Below, in pieces: positions 56,246 to 63,968 of a DNA stretch of 64,000 bases. The number at the start of each line of letters is the position of its first letter. Position 1 is the first letter of the stretch. Under the pieces are notes generated by a model. The model saw only the letters and a list, made by a program, of their open reading frames with translations. It was not told where the DNA came from and made no database searches. Location: assembly GCA_035532275.1 (NCBI GenBank), contig DATKRG010000229.1, positions 14,661 to 78,660 on the forward strand, written 5' to 3'. The stretch is from UBA9676 sp035532275 (GTDB lineage: Bacteria; Actinomycetota; Actinomycetes; Streptosporangiales; Streptosporangiaceae). The translations under genes and the position numbers were made by a program.

Positions 56246-56452
56246 GTGACCGACGCACGGGTTGCACAGCGGTTGAGGCTTGCTCTGGACATGTATGAGT
56301 TCGGTGAGCAGATGGCGCGTTCCGGGCTGCGCCGCCGCCATCCGGGTGCCACCGACGAGCAGATCTCTCGGCTGCTCCGGGAGTGGCGGACGGCGAGGCC
56401 GGGGGCACCGGGTGGTGACGCTGCCGGGCGGCCGTCTCGCAGATTCGGGTGA
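56246..56452 (+). CDS. Small protein paired with a nucleotidyltransferase, possible antitoxin
   Basis: A 68-residue protein from GTG 56246: VAQRLRLALDMYEFGEQMARSGLRRRHPGATDEQISRLLREWRTARPG begins helical and basic, ending in a Gly/Pro/Arg-rich tail. I recognise this RRRHPxAxxEEIxRxLxxW pattern from small actinobacterial proteins encoded just before nucleotidyltransferase-fold proteins. It overlaps the next gene by 4 bases (GTGA). Base composition is less GC-rich than the surroundings. The antitoxin role is inferred from the arrangement only. Confidence 0.6.
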   Translation: MTDARVAQRLRLALDMYEFGEQMARSGLRRRHPGATDEQISRLLREWRTARPGAPGGDAAGRPSRRFG

Positions 56453-57045
56453 ACATCCTTGAGGCCGCTCTGCGGCAGATCGCGGCTGATCTTGGACGGT
56501 ACGGTCGTAGCTGGGCGCTGGTTGGCGGATTTGCGGTGTCGGCGCGGGCGGAACCTCGGTTTACCCGTGACATTGACGCTGCTGTGATCGTCGATGACGA
56601 CTCCGACGGCGAAGGACTCGTGCGGTCGCTGCTGGCGGATCGGTACCGGGTCCTGGCGTCGGTCGAGCAGGAGGAGACAGGGCGGCTCGCGACTGTGCGG
56701 CTCGCTTCGCCGCTGAGCGGAGGCGATGTTGTTGTCGATCTGCTGTTCGCGAGTTCGGGGATCGAGCCGGAGATCGTACGGGCAGCGGAGGTCACCGAGA
56801 TCGTGCCCGGGCTTAGTCTTCCGATTGCCACCGCCGGGCACCTGATGGCCCTCAAGGTGCTTGCCCGGGATGACCAGGAACGGCCCCAGGACCTGGTGGA
56901 TCTGCGTGCGCTGCGAGCGGTCGCGACATCGGACGACTACCGCGTTGCGCGCGACGCGGTGCGGCTGATCTCAGCGCGCGGCTTCGATCGCGGACGCGAC
57001 CTGATCGCCGGACTCAAGGAGATAGAACAGTCCCCGATCGAATAG
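56449..57045 (+). CDS. Nucleotidyltransferase-fold protein (AbiEii-like)
   Basis: A 198-residue protein from GTG 56449. The N-terminal half has the minimal nucleotidyltransferase pattern: WALVGGFAVSARAEPRFTRDIDAAVIVDDD, giving GG...[TR]xDID with acidic metal ligands, and a third acid in DVVVDLLFASSG. The C-terminal half has LPIATAGHLMALKVLARDDQERPQDLVDLRAL, common in AbiEii/MNT-type toxins. With the small upstream protein it forms a two-gene unit just after a tRNA gene, in DNA of lower GC, consistent with acquisition. Toxin or defence activity is not proven. Confidence 0.7.
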   Translation: MNILEAALRQIAADLGRYGRSWALVGGFAVSARAEPRFTRDIDAAVIVDDDSDGEGLVRSLLADRYRVLASVEQEETGRLATVRLASPLSGGDVVVDLLFASSGIEPEIVRAAEVTEIVPGLSLPIATAGHLMALKVLARDDQERPQDLVDLRALRAVATSDDYRVARDAVRLISARGFDRGRDLIAGLKEIEQSPIE

Positions 57046-57127
57046 ACGGACGGCTAGGCGCTCGGCCGGGTTCGCGGACCGGGAGGCCCGGGTCGGCCGG
57101 CAGTGTGCGCGCTGACATACTCGCTGG

Positions 57128-57949
57128 GTGCTGCCAGCTGACAACCACGTGCACTCCCAGTGGTCGTATGACACGTTCGGGCACGCATCCATGGTCGACG
57201 AGTGCCAGGCAGCGGCGGACCTCGGTATCCCGGCGATCGCCTTCACCGAGCACCTGGACTTCACCGACTACGGCCCCGGCGACGCGATCGCCGCCACAGG
57301 GGCCAAGCCCGGCTGGTGGGACGCGATCAAGCCCTTCGACGTCACCGGCTACCTGGCCAGCATCGAGGAGTGCCGGGACCGCTTCCCGTCGCTGCGCATC
57401 CTGTCCGGGCTGGAGGCGGGGGAGCCGCACCTGTTCGCGGGCAGTATCGGCGCCGTGCTGGCGGCCGGCTCCTTCGACCGGGTGCTCGGATCCCTGCACG
57501 CGCTGGCCTGGGAGGGCCGGATGGTCAACGCCTCGTCCCTGCTGCGGGTCCTGCCCCCGGCGGAGCTGATGCGCCGGTACTTCGCCGAACTGGTCACGCT
57601 GATCGAGGGCAGCAGTGCGTTCTCGATCCTGGCGCACCTGGACTACCCGCGCCGGCACTGGCCGGCGAACGCCGGGTCCTACACGGAGAGCGATTTCGAA
57701 GAGGAGTACCGGGCGGTGCTGCGGGCACTGGCCACCTCGGGCCGGGTGCTGGAGATCAACACCTACAGCCCGCTGGCGTCTATCGCCCTGCTCGGGTGGT
57801 GGCGGGACGAGGGTGGCACCGCTGTCTCGTTCGGCAGCGATGCACATGCGTCCTCGCGGGTGGGTGACAAGTTCCGGGACGCGATGGCGGTGGCCGAAGC
57901 GGCGGGCTTCGGGCCCGGCCGCGACCCGGCCGACTTCTGGCGCAGCTGA
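57128..57949 (+). CDS. PHP-domain phosphatase, histidinol-phosphatase-like
   Basis: A 273-residue metal-dependent phosphoesterase from GTG 57128. PHP motifs: LPADNHVHSQWSYDTFG (first metal histidines), AIAFTEHLDFTDYG, LSGLEAGEPHLF (Glu), RVLGSLHAL, SILAHLDYPRRHWP, LEINTYSP and SFGSDAHASSRVG (final Asp/His). The layout matches the HisK/PHP form of histidinol phosphatase, though no other his gene is nearby. It stands alone after the nucleotidyltransferase pair. Confidence 0.8.
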   Translation: MLPADNHVHSQWSYDTFGHASMVDECQAAADLGIPAIAFTEHLDFTDYGPGDAIAATGAKPGWWDAIKPFDVTGYLASIEECRDRFPSLRILSGLEAGEPHLFAGSIGAVLAAGSFDRVLGSLHALAWEGRMVNASSLLRVLPPAELMRRYFAELVTLIEGSSAFSILAHLDYPRRHWPANAGSYTESDFEEEYRAVLRALATSGRVLEINTYSPLASIALLGWWRDEGGTAVSFGSDAHASSRVGDKFRDAMAVAEAAGFGPGRDPADFWRS

Positions 57950-58168
57950 CCCGGCGTCCGGCCGCACCGCCACGCGTGCCGCCGCATGTCACGCAGACCG
58001 CAGCGCGTCACGCGGACCCGCCGCTCCGGGACCAATCGCGGGCGGCAGGGGTCTTTCGCCTACTGCCAACGCCAGCGGCGATGGTGACGATGGGCGGAGC
58101 CGGGCAGAGACCACCTGCTGACCGATGCCTGCACATCCACTGACGACTGATGGAGAAAGGGGCCGGAT

Positions 58169-58528
58169 ATGGAGTCCGACAGTGACGACGGCGCCTGCGA
58201 TGTCGTGATCAGCAACGAGATACAGCTGCTGGATCCGCGGGTGCGGGCCTCCGCCGAAGCGATCAGGTCATTGCTGCACGAGGACTTCAGCGAGTTCGGC
58301 GCCTCGGGCCGGGTGTGGGACAAAGCATCGATCGTGCCAGCGGTGACAGCCGACCCCGGGACCGGGTCGCCGGTCACGGACATGATGGCCGTGCGGCTGG
58401 CGCCCGACGTCGTGCTGCTCACCTACCGGATAGCGCGCCCCGGCGGGCGCAGCCTGCGCAGTTCGGTGTGGCGCCAGGACGAGGCCGGCTGGCGGCTCTT
58501 CTTCCACCAGGGCACCCCCGAGCCCTGA
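58169..58528 (+). CDS. SnoaL-like/DUF4440 small protein
   Basis: A 119-residue protein from ATG 58169 after GAGAAAGGGG. It has the NTF2-like pattern: EIQLLDPRVRASAEAIRSLLHEDFSEFGASGRVWDKASI, then VLLTYRIARPGGRSLRSSVWRQDEAGWRLFFHQGTPEP, ending with the family's WRLxFHQGT. Members bind or transform small molecules; no catalytic residues can be named here. The MBL gene is convergent, with 26 bases between the stops. The 219 bases upstream of the gene hold no feature I recognise. Confidence 0.75.
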   Translation: MESDSDDGACDVVISNEIQLLDPRVRASAEAIRSLLHEDFSEFGASGRVWDKASIVPAVTADPGTGSPVTDMMAVRLAPDVVLLTYRIARPGGRSLRSSVWRQDEAGWRLFFHQGTPEP

Positions 58529-58554
58529 GCCTGCCCGGGTGCGCGGTGGGCAGG

Positions 58555-59592
58555 TCAGAGCAGGAAGCGGCTGCCGACGGCGTTGGGGATGAATGCCTCA
58601 CCGAAGCTGCGCGCCATCGCGTGCTGGGCGCGCCAGCCGGTGCAGTGCGCGGGCACCAGCACCTGCGGGCTCATCGCGTGCAGGTCGTCGAGCACGCGGG
58701 GGATAAGCGGCTCGAACAGGGGGCCGTTGAGGTGGAAGCCGCCCAGCGCCGCGTACAGGGGCAGGTCGCCGGTGAGCCGGCGGGCGTAGCGGCAGATGTT
58801 GACGATGCCGGCGTGGCCGCAGCCGGTCAGCACGACCAGCCCCTTGCCGGCCACGTTGATGATGATGGCCTGGTCGTCCAGGACCAGCGGGTCGGGCTCC
58901 CAGCGGTCGTTCAGCCAGGCCTGCTGTGGCGGGAATCCGGGCTCGTAGCCCGTGACCCGGGGCACCTCGCCCGTGACGAGCACCGAGCCGCCCAGCACGA
59001 AGCTCGGCTGGGCGGCCTCCAGCACGTCGAAACCGGCGTCCTCCAGGGCGCGGCGGCTGACGCTCGGGATCTCCACCGGCTCGATGCCCGGCAGCAGCGC
59101 GCGGCGCCGGCGCCAGAAGTGCGGGTGGATCAGCACCGGCATGTTCGCCCGGCGCACCGCCCTGATCAGGCCATCCAGACCGGTGGTGTGGTCGTAATGG
59201 CCGTGGCTGCACACGACAGCCTCGATGGAGCCCGGATCGATGTCCAGCCGCCGCATGTTCTCCACCATCCCGTCCGGGGTGGGGCCGGCGTCGAACAGCA
59301 CCCGGTGGGTGCTGGCGCCCTTGTGCACGGTGACCAGCATGGAGAACCCGTGCTCGGCGGCGAGGGCGTCCAGCGCCTGCCCGCCTGCCATCAGCGGGCT
59401 TGGCCGGTACGTGCGCACCGCCAGCCCCGGGCGCCGGGCAGGGCCCTGGTCGGGCATGAAGATGTCGGTGACGTTGTCGATCAGGGTGGTGAACTCGACC
59501 GAGTCCACCGGCTCCAGGTTGATCCGCTCCACCGGGCCGGCCTCGTGCAGCACGGCCGGGATCTGGGCGGGTGGGCTGAGATCGACGCACAT
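58555..59592 (-). CDS. Metallo-beta-lactamase-fold hydrolase, dihydropterin-phosphate-synthase-like
   Basis: A 345-residue protein from ATG 59592. It begins with an extension (MCVDLSPPAQIPAVLHEAGP), then FTTLIDNVTDIFMPDQG, the metal motif VVCSHGHYDHTTGLDGLI, and a C-terminal VVLTGCGHAGIVNICRYARRLTG with PLYAALGGFHLNGP and VLVPAHCTGWRAQ. This order matches the family annotated as 7,8-dihydropterin-6-yl-methyl-4-(beta-D-ribofuranosyl)aminobenzene 5'-phosphate synthase in archaea. In bacteria the activity is generally unknown. It is divergent from the YbaK gene 60 bases away. Confidence 0.82.
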   Translation of the reverse strand: MCVDLSPPAQIPAVLHEAGPVERINLEPVDSVEFTTLIDNVTDIFMPDQGPARRPGLAVRTYRPSPLMAGGQALDALAAEHGFSMLVTVHKGASTHRVLFDAGPTPDGMVENMRRLDIDPGSIEAVVCSHGHYDHTTGLDGLIRAVRRANMPVLIHPHFWRRRRALLPGIEPVEIPSVSRRALEDAGFDVLEAAQPSFVLGGSVLVTGEVPRVTGYEPGFPPQQAWLNDRWEPDPLVLDDQAIIINVAGKGLVVLTGCGHAGIVNICRYARRLTGDLPLYAALGGFHLNGPLFEPLIPRVLDDLHAMSPQVLVPAHCTGWRAQHAMARSFGEAFIPNAVGSRFLL

Positions 59593-59652
59593 AGCGACTC
59601 CCGTTCCGGACGGTCGATGGCACTGTACCGATCCAGGCCGGGATACTGGACC

Positions 59653-60114
59653 GTGACCACTCCCGCCCTGGTCGCCGCCGAGGCGGCCGGCCTCGCCCAC
59701 CGGGTGATCAGGCACGGCCCGGTGCGCAGCCTCGCCGAGGCCGCGCAGGCACGCGGGGTGCCCCCGGCCGCAGTGGTCAAGACGCTGGTGGTCCGGCGCG
59801 GTGACCAGGACTTCCTGTTCGTGCTCGTGCCGGGCGACCGGGCGATCTCCTGGCCGAAGCTGCGGGCACTGCTCGGGGTCAGCCGGCTGTCGATGCCGGA
59901 CGCTGAGGTGGCGAAGCAGGCAACCGGCTACGAACGCGGGACGATCACGCCATTCGGCGCGGCGGTCAGCTGGCCGGTCATCGCGGACGAGCGCATGCGC
60001 GGCCACGAGATCACACTCGGCGCCGGTGAGCACGGCCTGGCCCTGGCGGCTCAGGCTGACGACGTCCTCGATGTGCTGATGGCAACCGTGGCGGACATCT
60101 CCGACCCGGAGTAG
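59653..60114 (+). CDS. YbaK/EbsC-type aminoacyl-tRNA deacylase
   Basis: A 153-residue editing-domain protein from GTG 59653. It resembles Cys-tRNA(Pro) deacylases: GLAHRVIRHGPVRSLAEAAQARGVPPAAVVKTLVVRRGDQDFLFVLVPGD begins the domain, with the catalytic lysine in VVKTL, then SRLSMPDAEVAKQATGYERGTITPFG and the C-terminal GHEITLGAGEHGLALAA. The order and the TGYxxGxxxPFG loop are diagnostic of the superfamily, but which mischarged tRNA it clears is not certain. The next gene is convergent, one base after its stop. Confidence 0.85.
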   Translation: MTTPALVAAEAAGLAHRVIRHGPVRSLAEAAQARGVPPAAVVKTLVVRRGDQDFLFVLVPGDRAISWPKLRALLGVSRLSMPDAEVAKQATGYERGTITPFGAAVSWPVIADERMRGHEITLGAGEHGLALAAQADDVLDVLMATVADISDPE

Positions 60115-60115
60115 C

Positions 60116-60742
60116 TCAGGCCCGGATCAGCTCGCGGACCGAGGCGGTGACCTTTTCGGCGCGGGCGATGATGGCGTCGGCCTTGCCCTCCTCGGCGATC
60201 ATCTCCAGGCCGGCCTGCTCGTCGGAGATGGCCGCGAGGTTGATCTCGATGTTCACCCGTGCCATGGCTACCGCGGCGCGGGCGGCCTCGGCAGCCGCCG
60301 CGACGTCAGCGATGACATTGCGGTTCCCGATCGCCGCCAGCGCCTCGGCAAGGTCTACCACCATGCCCGCCACACTGATGACCTGCGCCGGTGGCCAGGC
60401 CGCCTGGATCAGCGCGCGGGAGATCGCCGCCGACCGTGCGCTCTTCTCCTCGTCGCTGGATCGGGGCATCCCGAATGCGGCACTCACGCCGGCGAAGGCG
60501 TCCGCATCGGCGTCCGCGAGCCGCAGCGCCAGCCCGCGCAGCTCGTCGACCTCGGTGATGATGCGGCCGATCGCCGCACCGTGCTGGGCGTACTGCTCGC
60601 CGGTGGTGTAACGGGCGACCATGCCCAGCAGCGCCGCCGCCTGCGCGGCATGCAGGGCCGCGGCCGCGCCACCGCCTGGTGCCGGTACCCGCGCGGCGAG
60701 CCGCCCCAGGAAGTCACCGATCGTCTCGTCGCTGATGGGCAC
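60116..60742 (-). CDS. Cyclodeaminase/cyclohydrolase family protein (FTCD C-terminal-like)
   Basis: A 208-residue protein from GTG 60742 (GGAGGACC upstream). It begins ISDETIGDFLGRLAARVPAPGGGAAAALHAAQAAALLGMVARYT, the family's substrate-binding start, and is otherwise all-helical: LRLADADADAFAGVSAAF, AAWPPAQVISVAGMV, NRNVIADVAAAAEAARAAVAMARVNIEINL. This is the formiminotetrahydrofolate cyclodeaminase/methenyl-THF cyclohydrolase fold, suggesting a role in one-carbon folate metabolism. No partner transferase is nearby. Confidence 0.85.
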   Translation of the reverse strand: MPISDETIGDFLGRLAARVPAPGGGAAAALHAAQAAALLGMVARYTTGEQYAQHGAAIGRIITEVDELRGLALRLADADADAFAGVSAAFGMPRSSDEEKSARSAAISRALIQAAWPPAQVISVAGMVVDLAEALAAIGNRNVIADVAAAAEAARAAVAMARVNIEINLAAISDEQAGLEMIAEEGKADAIIARAEKVTASVRELIRA

Positions 60743-60983
60743 TGGTCCTCCGGTCGGATGGGGGCGCCGGTCCGGTCATGCCGGCCTGATGCGGCGCGGC
60801 CCGTGATCGTGTGCGCGATCATGCCAAGCCGTGGCCGGGCGCACAACCGGACACGGTCACGGTGCCAGGCGAGCGCCAGGCCGGCTGGGGCGGCCCATGG
60901 CGCTGCGGCCGGCGCGGGTGACCGGCCCCTGGATCTCGTTATGAGGATACCGTATAGTCCGAATAAGGACAGTCCAGTGTCGG

Positions 60984-61559
60984 ATGATAAGGCCTGCCGT
61001 CGTGAGCACGCTCCGGGCGAAGAGGGATCCCTCATCCGAGCCGGTCCGCGTGCACGCGCAATTCGGCCAGGAGTTCCCGGGCGCCGACGCGTCCGCCACC
61101 GAGGTCACGCTCAACCTGACCCTGGCCGGCACCGTCACGATCAACCGGGTCGAGGAACTGCTCGCGCAGTACGGGCTGGTGCTCAAGGGCTTCAACGTGC
61201 TGGCCGTCGTCACCGGTGCGGACGGCCCACTCACCCCGACCGCCATCGCCGAGCGGACGTTCGTGGGCAAGACCACCGTCACCTCGGTGCTCGATGCCCT
61301 GGAGCGGCGCGCACTGGTGCGGCGCTCTCCCCATCCCACGAACCGCAGGTCGGTGCTGGTGGCCGTCACCGAGACGGGCCGCGAGGTCTGCCAGGACATC
61401 CTGCGGCGCCTGCACGCGCTCGAAGCGCAATGGCTGTCCGCCATGGCCGAGCCGGACCGGCAGGAGCTGCTGCGCCTGCTCGGCGAGGCCAAAGGACTCT
61501 TCAGCCGGGCGCAGGTGCCGCCCCGGCCTGCCGATCAGGTGCCCGATCAGGGCGGATAG
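60984..61559 (+). CDS. MarR family transcriptional regulator
   Basis: A 191-residue regulator from ATG 60984; GTG 61002 would remove six residues. Domain: TINRVEELLAQYGLVLKGFNVLAVVTGADGPLTPTAIAERTFVGKTTVTSVLDALERRALVRRSPHPTNRRSVLVAVTETG begins near residue 50. An N-terminal ~45-residue extension is unusual for the family. Upstream, TATAGT (60953-60958) may be a -10 box, followed by GTCC-GAATAA-GGAC, a possible autoregulatory half-site pair. The methyltransferase gene follows after 9 bases, so the two are co-transcribed. Confidence 0.85.
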   Translation: MIRPAVVSTLRAKRDPSSEPVRVHAQFGQEFPGADASATEVTLNLTLAGTVTINRVEELLAQYGLVLKGFNVLAVVTGADGPLTPTAIAERTFVGKTTVTSVLDALERRALVRRSPHPTNRRSVLVAVTETGREVCQDILRRLHALEAQWLSAMAEPDRQELLRLLGEAKGLFSRAQVPPRPADQVPDQGG

Positions 61560-61568
61560 GAGCCAGTC

Positions 61569-62372
61569 ATGGCCGTCGACAACGAGATCTACAACGCCCC
61601 CGGCGACATCTGGTGGGACGAGCACCAGCCGCTGCACGCCATCCGCACCTCGCTGAACCCCCCGCGAGTGGAGTACTTCACCAGGGTGCTCGCCGCCCAG
61701 GGCATCGACCCCGCCGGCAAGGTCGCGGTCGATGTGGGCTGTGGTGGCGGCCTGATGGCCGAGGAGATGGCGCGGCTCGGGGCGGCGGTCATCGGCATCG
61801 ATCCCTCCGCTGCTTCGATCGCCACCGCGCGAGCCCATGCGGATGCGGCAGGCCTGGCCATCGACTACCGGGTTGGTGCAGGAGAGGATCTGCCGCTGGG
61901 CGACGCCTGCGCCGACATCGTCTATTGCGTCGATGTTCTCGAGCATGTGCGCGACCTGGACGCCGTCATCCGGGAGAGCGCGCGGGTGCTGAAACCGGGT
62001 GGGCTGTACCTGTTCGACACCATCAACCGGACCCGGCTCAGCAAGTTCGTGATGATCAAGCTGTCGCAGGACCGGGCAGCTACCGCCTGGATGCCGCCCA
62101 GCCTGCATGACTGGGATCAGTTCATCACCCCGGACGAGCTTCGCGGCGTCCTCGGCCGGCACGGCCTGCCCAGCCGCGACCTGACCGGAATGGCACCAGG
62201 CATCGCCCCGCCGGCGCTGCTCCGCCTGCTCCGCCTGCTCCGCCTGCTCCGCCAGCTGAAGAAGGGCCGGATCTCCCCCGGCGATTTCGGCCGCAAGGCA
62301 ACCTTCGTGCTCACCAAGGACCTGCGGGTCAGCTATATCGGCCACGTTATCAAGGCGCCGGGCGGCGAGTAA
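61569..62372 (+). CDS. SAM-dependent methyltransferase, UbiG-like
   Basis: A class I methyltransferase of 267 residues. Motif I is VAVDVGCGGGLMAEEMA, motif II-like IGIDPSAASIATARAHADAAGL with the acidic ribose ligand, then EDLPLGDACADIVYCVDVLEHV and the post-motif LKPGGLYLFDTINRT. It resembles the UbiG ubiquinone/demethylmenaquinone O-methyltransferases, including the WWDEHQPLHAI start. Actinobacteria lack ubiquinone, so the true acceptor is unknown. A helical insertion of four LLR units comes from a DNA repeat. It shares a transcript with the MarR gene. Confidence 0.85.
   Translation: MAVDNEIYNAPGDIWWDEHQPLHAIRTSLNPPRVEYFTRVLAAQGIDPAGKVAVDVGCGGGLMAEEMARLGAAVIGIDPSAASIATARAHADAAGLAIDYRVGAGEDLPLGDACADIVYCVDVLEHVRDLDAVIRESARVLKPGGLYLFDTINRTRLSKFVMIKLSQDRAATAWMPPSLHDWDQFITPDELRGVLGRHGLPSRDLTGMAPGIAPPALLRLLRLLRLLRQLKKGRISPGDFGRKATFVLTKDLRVSYIGHVIKAPGGE
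62217..62252 (+). repeat. Four tandem CTGCTCCGC units
   Basis: Four exact copies of the 9-base unit CTGCTCCGC (62217, 62226, 62235, 62244) encode LLR-LLR-LLR-LLR in the methyltransferase. Copy-number change would keep the frame and lengthen or shorten an amphipathic helix. Confidence 0.85.
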
Positions 62373-62445
62373 CGAAGCCGGGCTGGGGCCGGGCCTTCGG
62401 CCAGGTCAGCGCGATCTGGCGGGCCGCCTGGCCGCCTGGGTGAAC

Positions 62446-62474
62446 CTACGGTAACGTAACTTACGTAGCCGTAG
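62446..62474. promoter_or_regulatory. 29-bp inverted repeat upstream of the nitronate monooxygenase gene
   Basis: CTACGG-TA-ACGTAA-C-TTACGT-AG-CCGTAG is symmetrical around 62460, with only the two-base spacers not pairing. It ends 15 bases before the ATG at 62490 and overlaps the likely promoter/leader. It is AT-rich against a GC-rich background and has the size of a TetR-type operator. The MarR gene at 60984 is a candidate regulator, but nothing in the sequence links them. Confidence 0.65.
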
Positions 62475-62489
62475 CTAGGAGCGCGCCCG

Positions 62490-63968
62490 ATGCTGACCCA
62501 GGACACCGGCTCCCTGCCCCTTGTCATCCAGGGCGGGATGGGCGTGGCCATCTCATCCTGGCCCCTCGCCCGGGCAGTGGCCGCCACCGGCCAGCTCGGC
62601 GTCGTGTCGGGCACCGCACTCGACGTCGTGCTCGCCCGCCGGCTCCAGGACGGCGACCCCGGCGGGCACGCGCGGGCGGCGATGGCGGCCTTCCCCGTCC
62701 CCGAGATCACCAACCGGATCCTGCGCCGCTACTTCCGGGCCGGAGGCCGCGAGCCCGGCACGCCGTATGCTCCGGTGCCCAGGCTCAGGCTGCGCCAGGA
62801 CCAGCACACCCAGGAACTCGCCGTGGTGGCGAACTTCGCCGAGGTGTGGCTGGCCAAGCAGGGCCATCACGGCCCGGTGGGCGTCAACTTCCTGGAGAAG
62901 GTCCAGATGGCCACGCCAGCGGCGGCGTATGGCGCGATGCTCGCGGGCGTGGACATGGTGCTCGTGGGCGCCGGCATTCCCCGTGAGCTGCCCAGGCTGC
63001 TGAACGCGCTCGCGCGGCACGAGCCGGTAAGCCTGCCGGTCGACGTCGCGGGGGCGCCCGACGGCCAGCGGCACACTGCCGGCCTGGACCCGGCGGCCCT
63101 GCTCGGCTGCGTGCTGCCGCCGGTGCCGCGCCCCGCATTCCTGGCCATCGTCTCGGCCCACGTCCTGGCCGAATACCTCGTCCGTGATCCCGCGATCCGC
63201 CCCGAGGGGTTCGTCATCGAGGGCCCCCTGGCCGGCGGGCACAACGCCCCACCGCGGGGCCGGCTCACGCTGGACGGCGACGGCCAGCCCTGCTACGGGC
63301 CACGCGATGACGCGGATCTGGCCCGGCTGGCCGCGATCGGGCTGCCGTTCTGGCTGGCTGGCGCCTATGGCACCCCGGCCCGGCTGGCGGAGGCCCGCGC
63401 CGCCGGTGCCGCCGGTGTGCAGGTGGGCACCTTGTTCGCACTCAGCCGGGAGTCCGGCCTGCGCCCGGACCTGCGGGCACTGCTGCTCGGCCAGGTCCGC
63501 GACGGCACCCTGCGGGTGCGCACCGATCCGGCGGCCTCACCGACGGGGTTCCCGTTCAAGGTCGCGCAGCTGCCCGGCACCCTGTCCGACCCCCAGCGGT
63601 ACCAGGCGCGGCCGCGGCTGTGTGATCTCGGCTATCTGCGCACGCCCTACCTGCGGCCAGGCGGTGCCGTCGGCTACCGGTGCCCGGGCGAGCCCGAGCA
63701 CATGTATGTCCGCAAGGGCGGCGATGCCGCCGATACCGCGGGCCGGTCATGCCTGTGCAACGCGCTGCTGGCCAACACCGGGCTGGGCCAGACCCGTCCC
63801 GGCGGCGGTTACGCCGAGGAGCCGCTGGTCACACTCGGGTCCAGCCTCGACAGTGCGCACGCCCTGCTGGCGCGGCACCCGGACGGCTGGTCCGCCGCCC
63901 AGGCGGTGACGTGGCTGCTGGAACAGCCCGATGTGGCCGAAGGACAGGCCGAAAGTCCCTGCCGCTGA
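62490..63968 (+). CDS. Nitronate monooxygenase-like FMN enzyme
   Basis: A 492-residue TIM-barrel flavoprotein from ATG 62490. Motifs: LPLVIQGGMGVAISSWPLARAVAATGQLGVVSGTA at the N-terminus, VGVNFLEKVQ, VDMVLVGAGIPRELP, FVIEGPLAGGHNAPP (the family's EGxEAGGH position) and LPFWLAGAYGTPARLAEARAAGAAGVQVGTLFAL. The C-terminal ~120 residues include a cysteine-containing segment AGRSCLCNALLANTGLGQTRPGG. Family members oxidise nitroalkanes or act as enoyl reductases; which applies is unknown. The palindrome upstream suggests it is tightly regulated. The last 32 bases of the window hold nothing recognisable. Confidence 0.82.
   Translation: MLTQDTGSLPLVIQGGMGVAISSWPLARAVAATGQLGVVSGTALDVVLARRLQDGDPGGHARAAMAAFPVPEITNRILRRYFRAGGREPGTPYAPVPRLRLRQDQHTQELAVVANFAEVWLAKQGHHGPVGVNFLEKVQMATPAAAYGAMLAGVDMVLVGAGIPRELPRLLNALARHEPVSLPVDVAGAPDGQRHTAGLDPAALLGCVLPPVPRPAFLAIVSAHVLAEYLVRDPAIRPEGFVIEGPLAGGHNAPPRGRLTLDGDGQPCYGPRDDADLARLAAIGLPFWLAGAYGTPARLAEARAAGAAGVQVGTLFALSRESGLRPDLRALLLGQVRDGTLRVRTDPAASPTGFPFKVAQLPGTLSDPQRYQARPRLCDLGYLRTPYLRPGGAVGYRCPGEPEHMYVRKGGDAADTAGRSCLCNALLANTGLGQTRPGGGYAEEPLVTLGSSLDSAHALLARHPDGWSAAQAVTWLLEQPDVAEGQAESPCR

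Noticed and set aside
56052..56855. Minus-strand frame of 267 residues ending VGPVGLEPTLSGS
   Set aside because: The C-terminus is the antisense translation of the tRNA gene, a well-known source of false proteins, and the rest is antisense to the nucleotidyltransferase pair.
56019..57045. tRNA as attachment site of an integrated element carrying the nucleotidyltransferase pair
   Set aside because: I found no second copy of the tRNA 3' end downstream and no integrase gene. Only the lower GC content and the position remain as hints.
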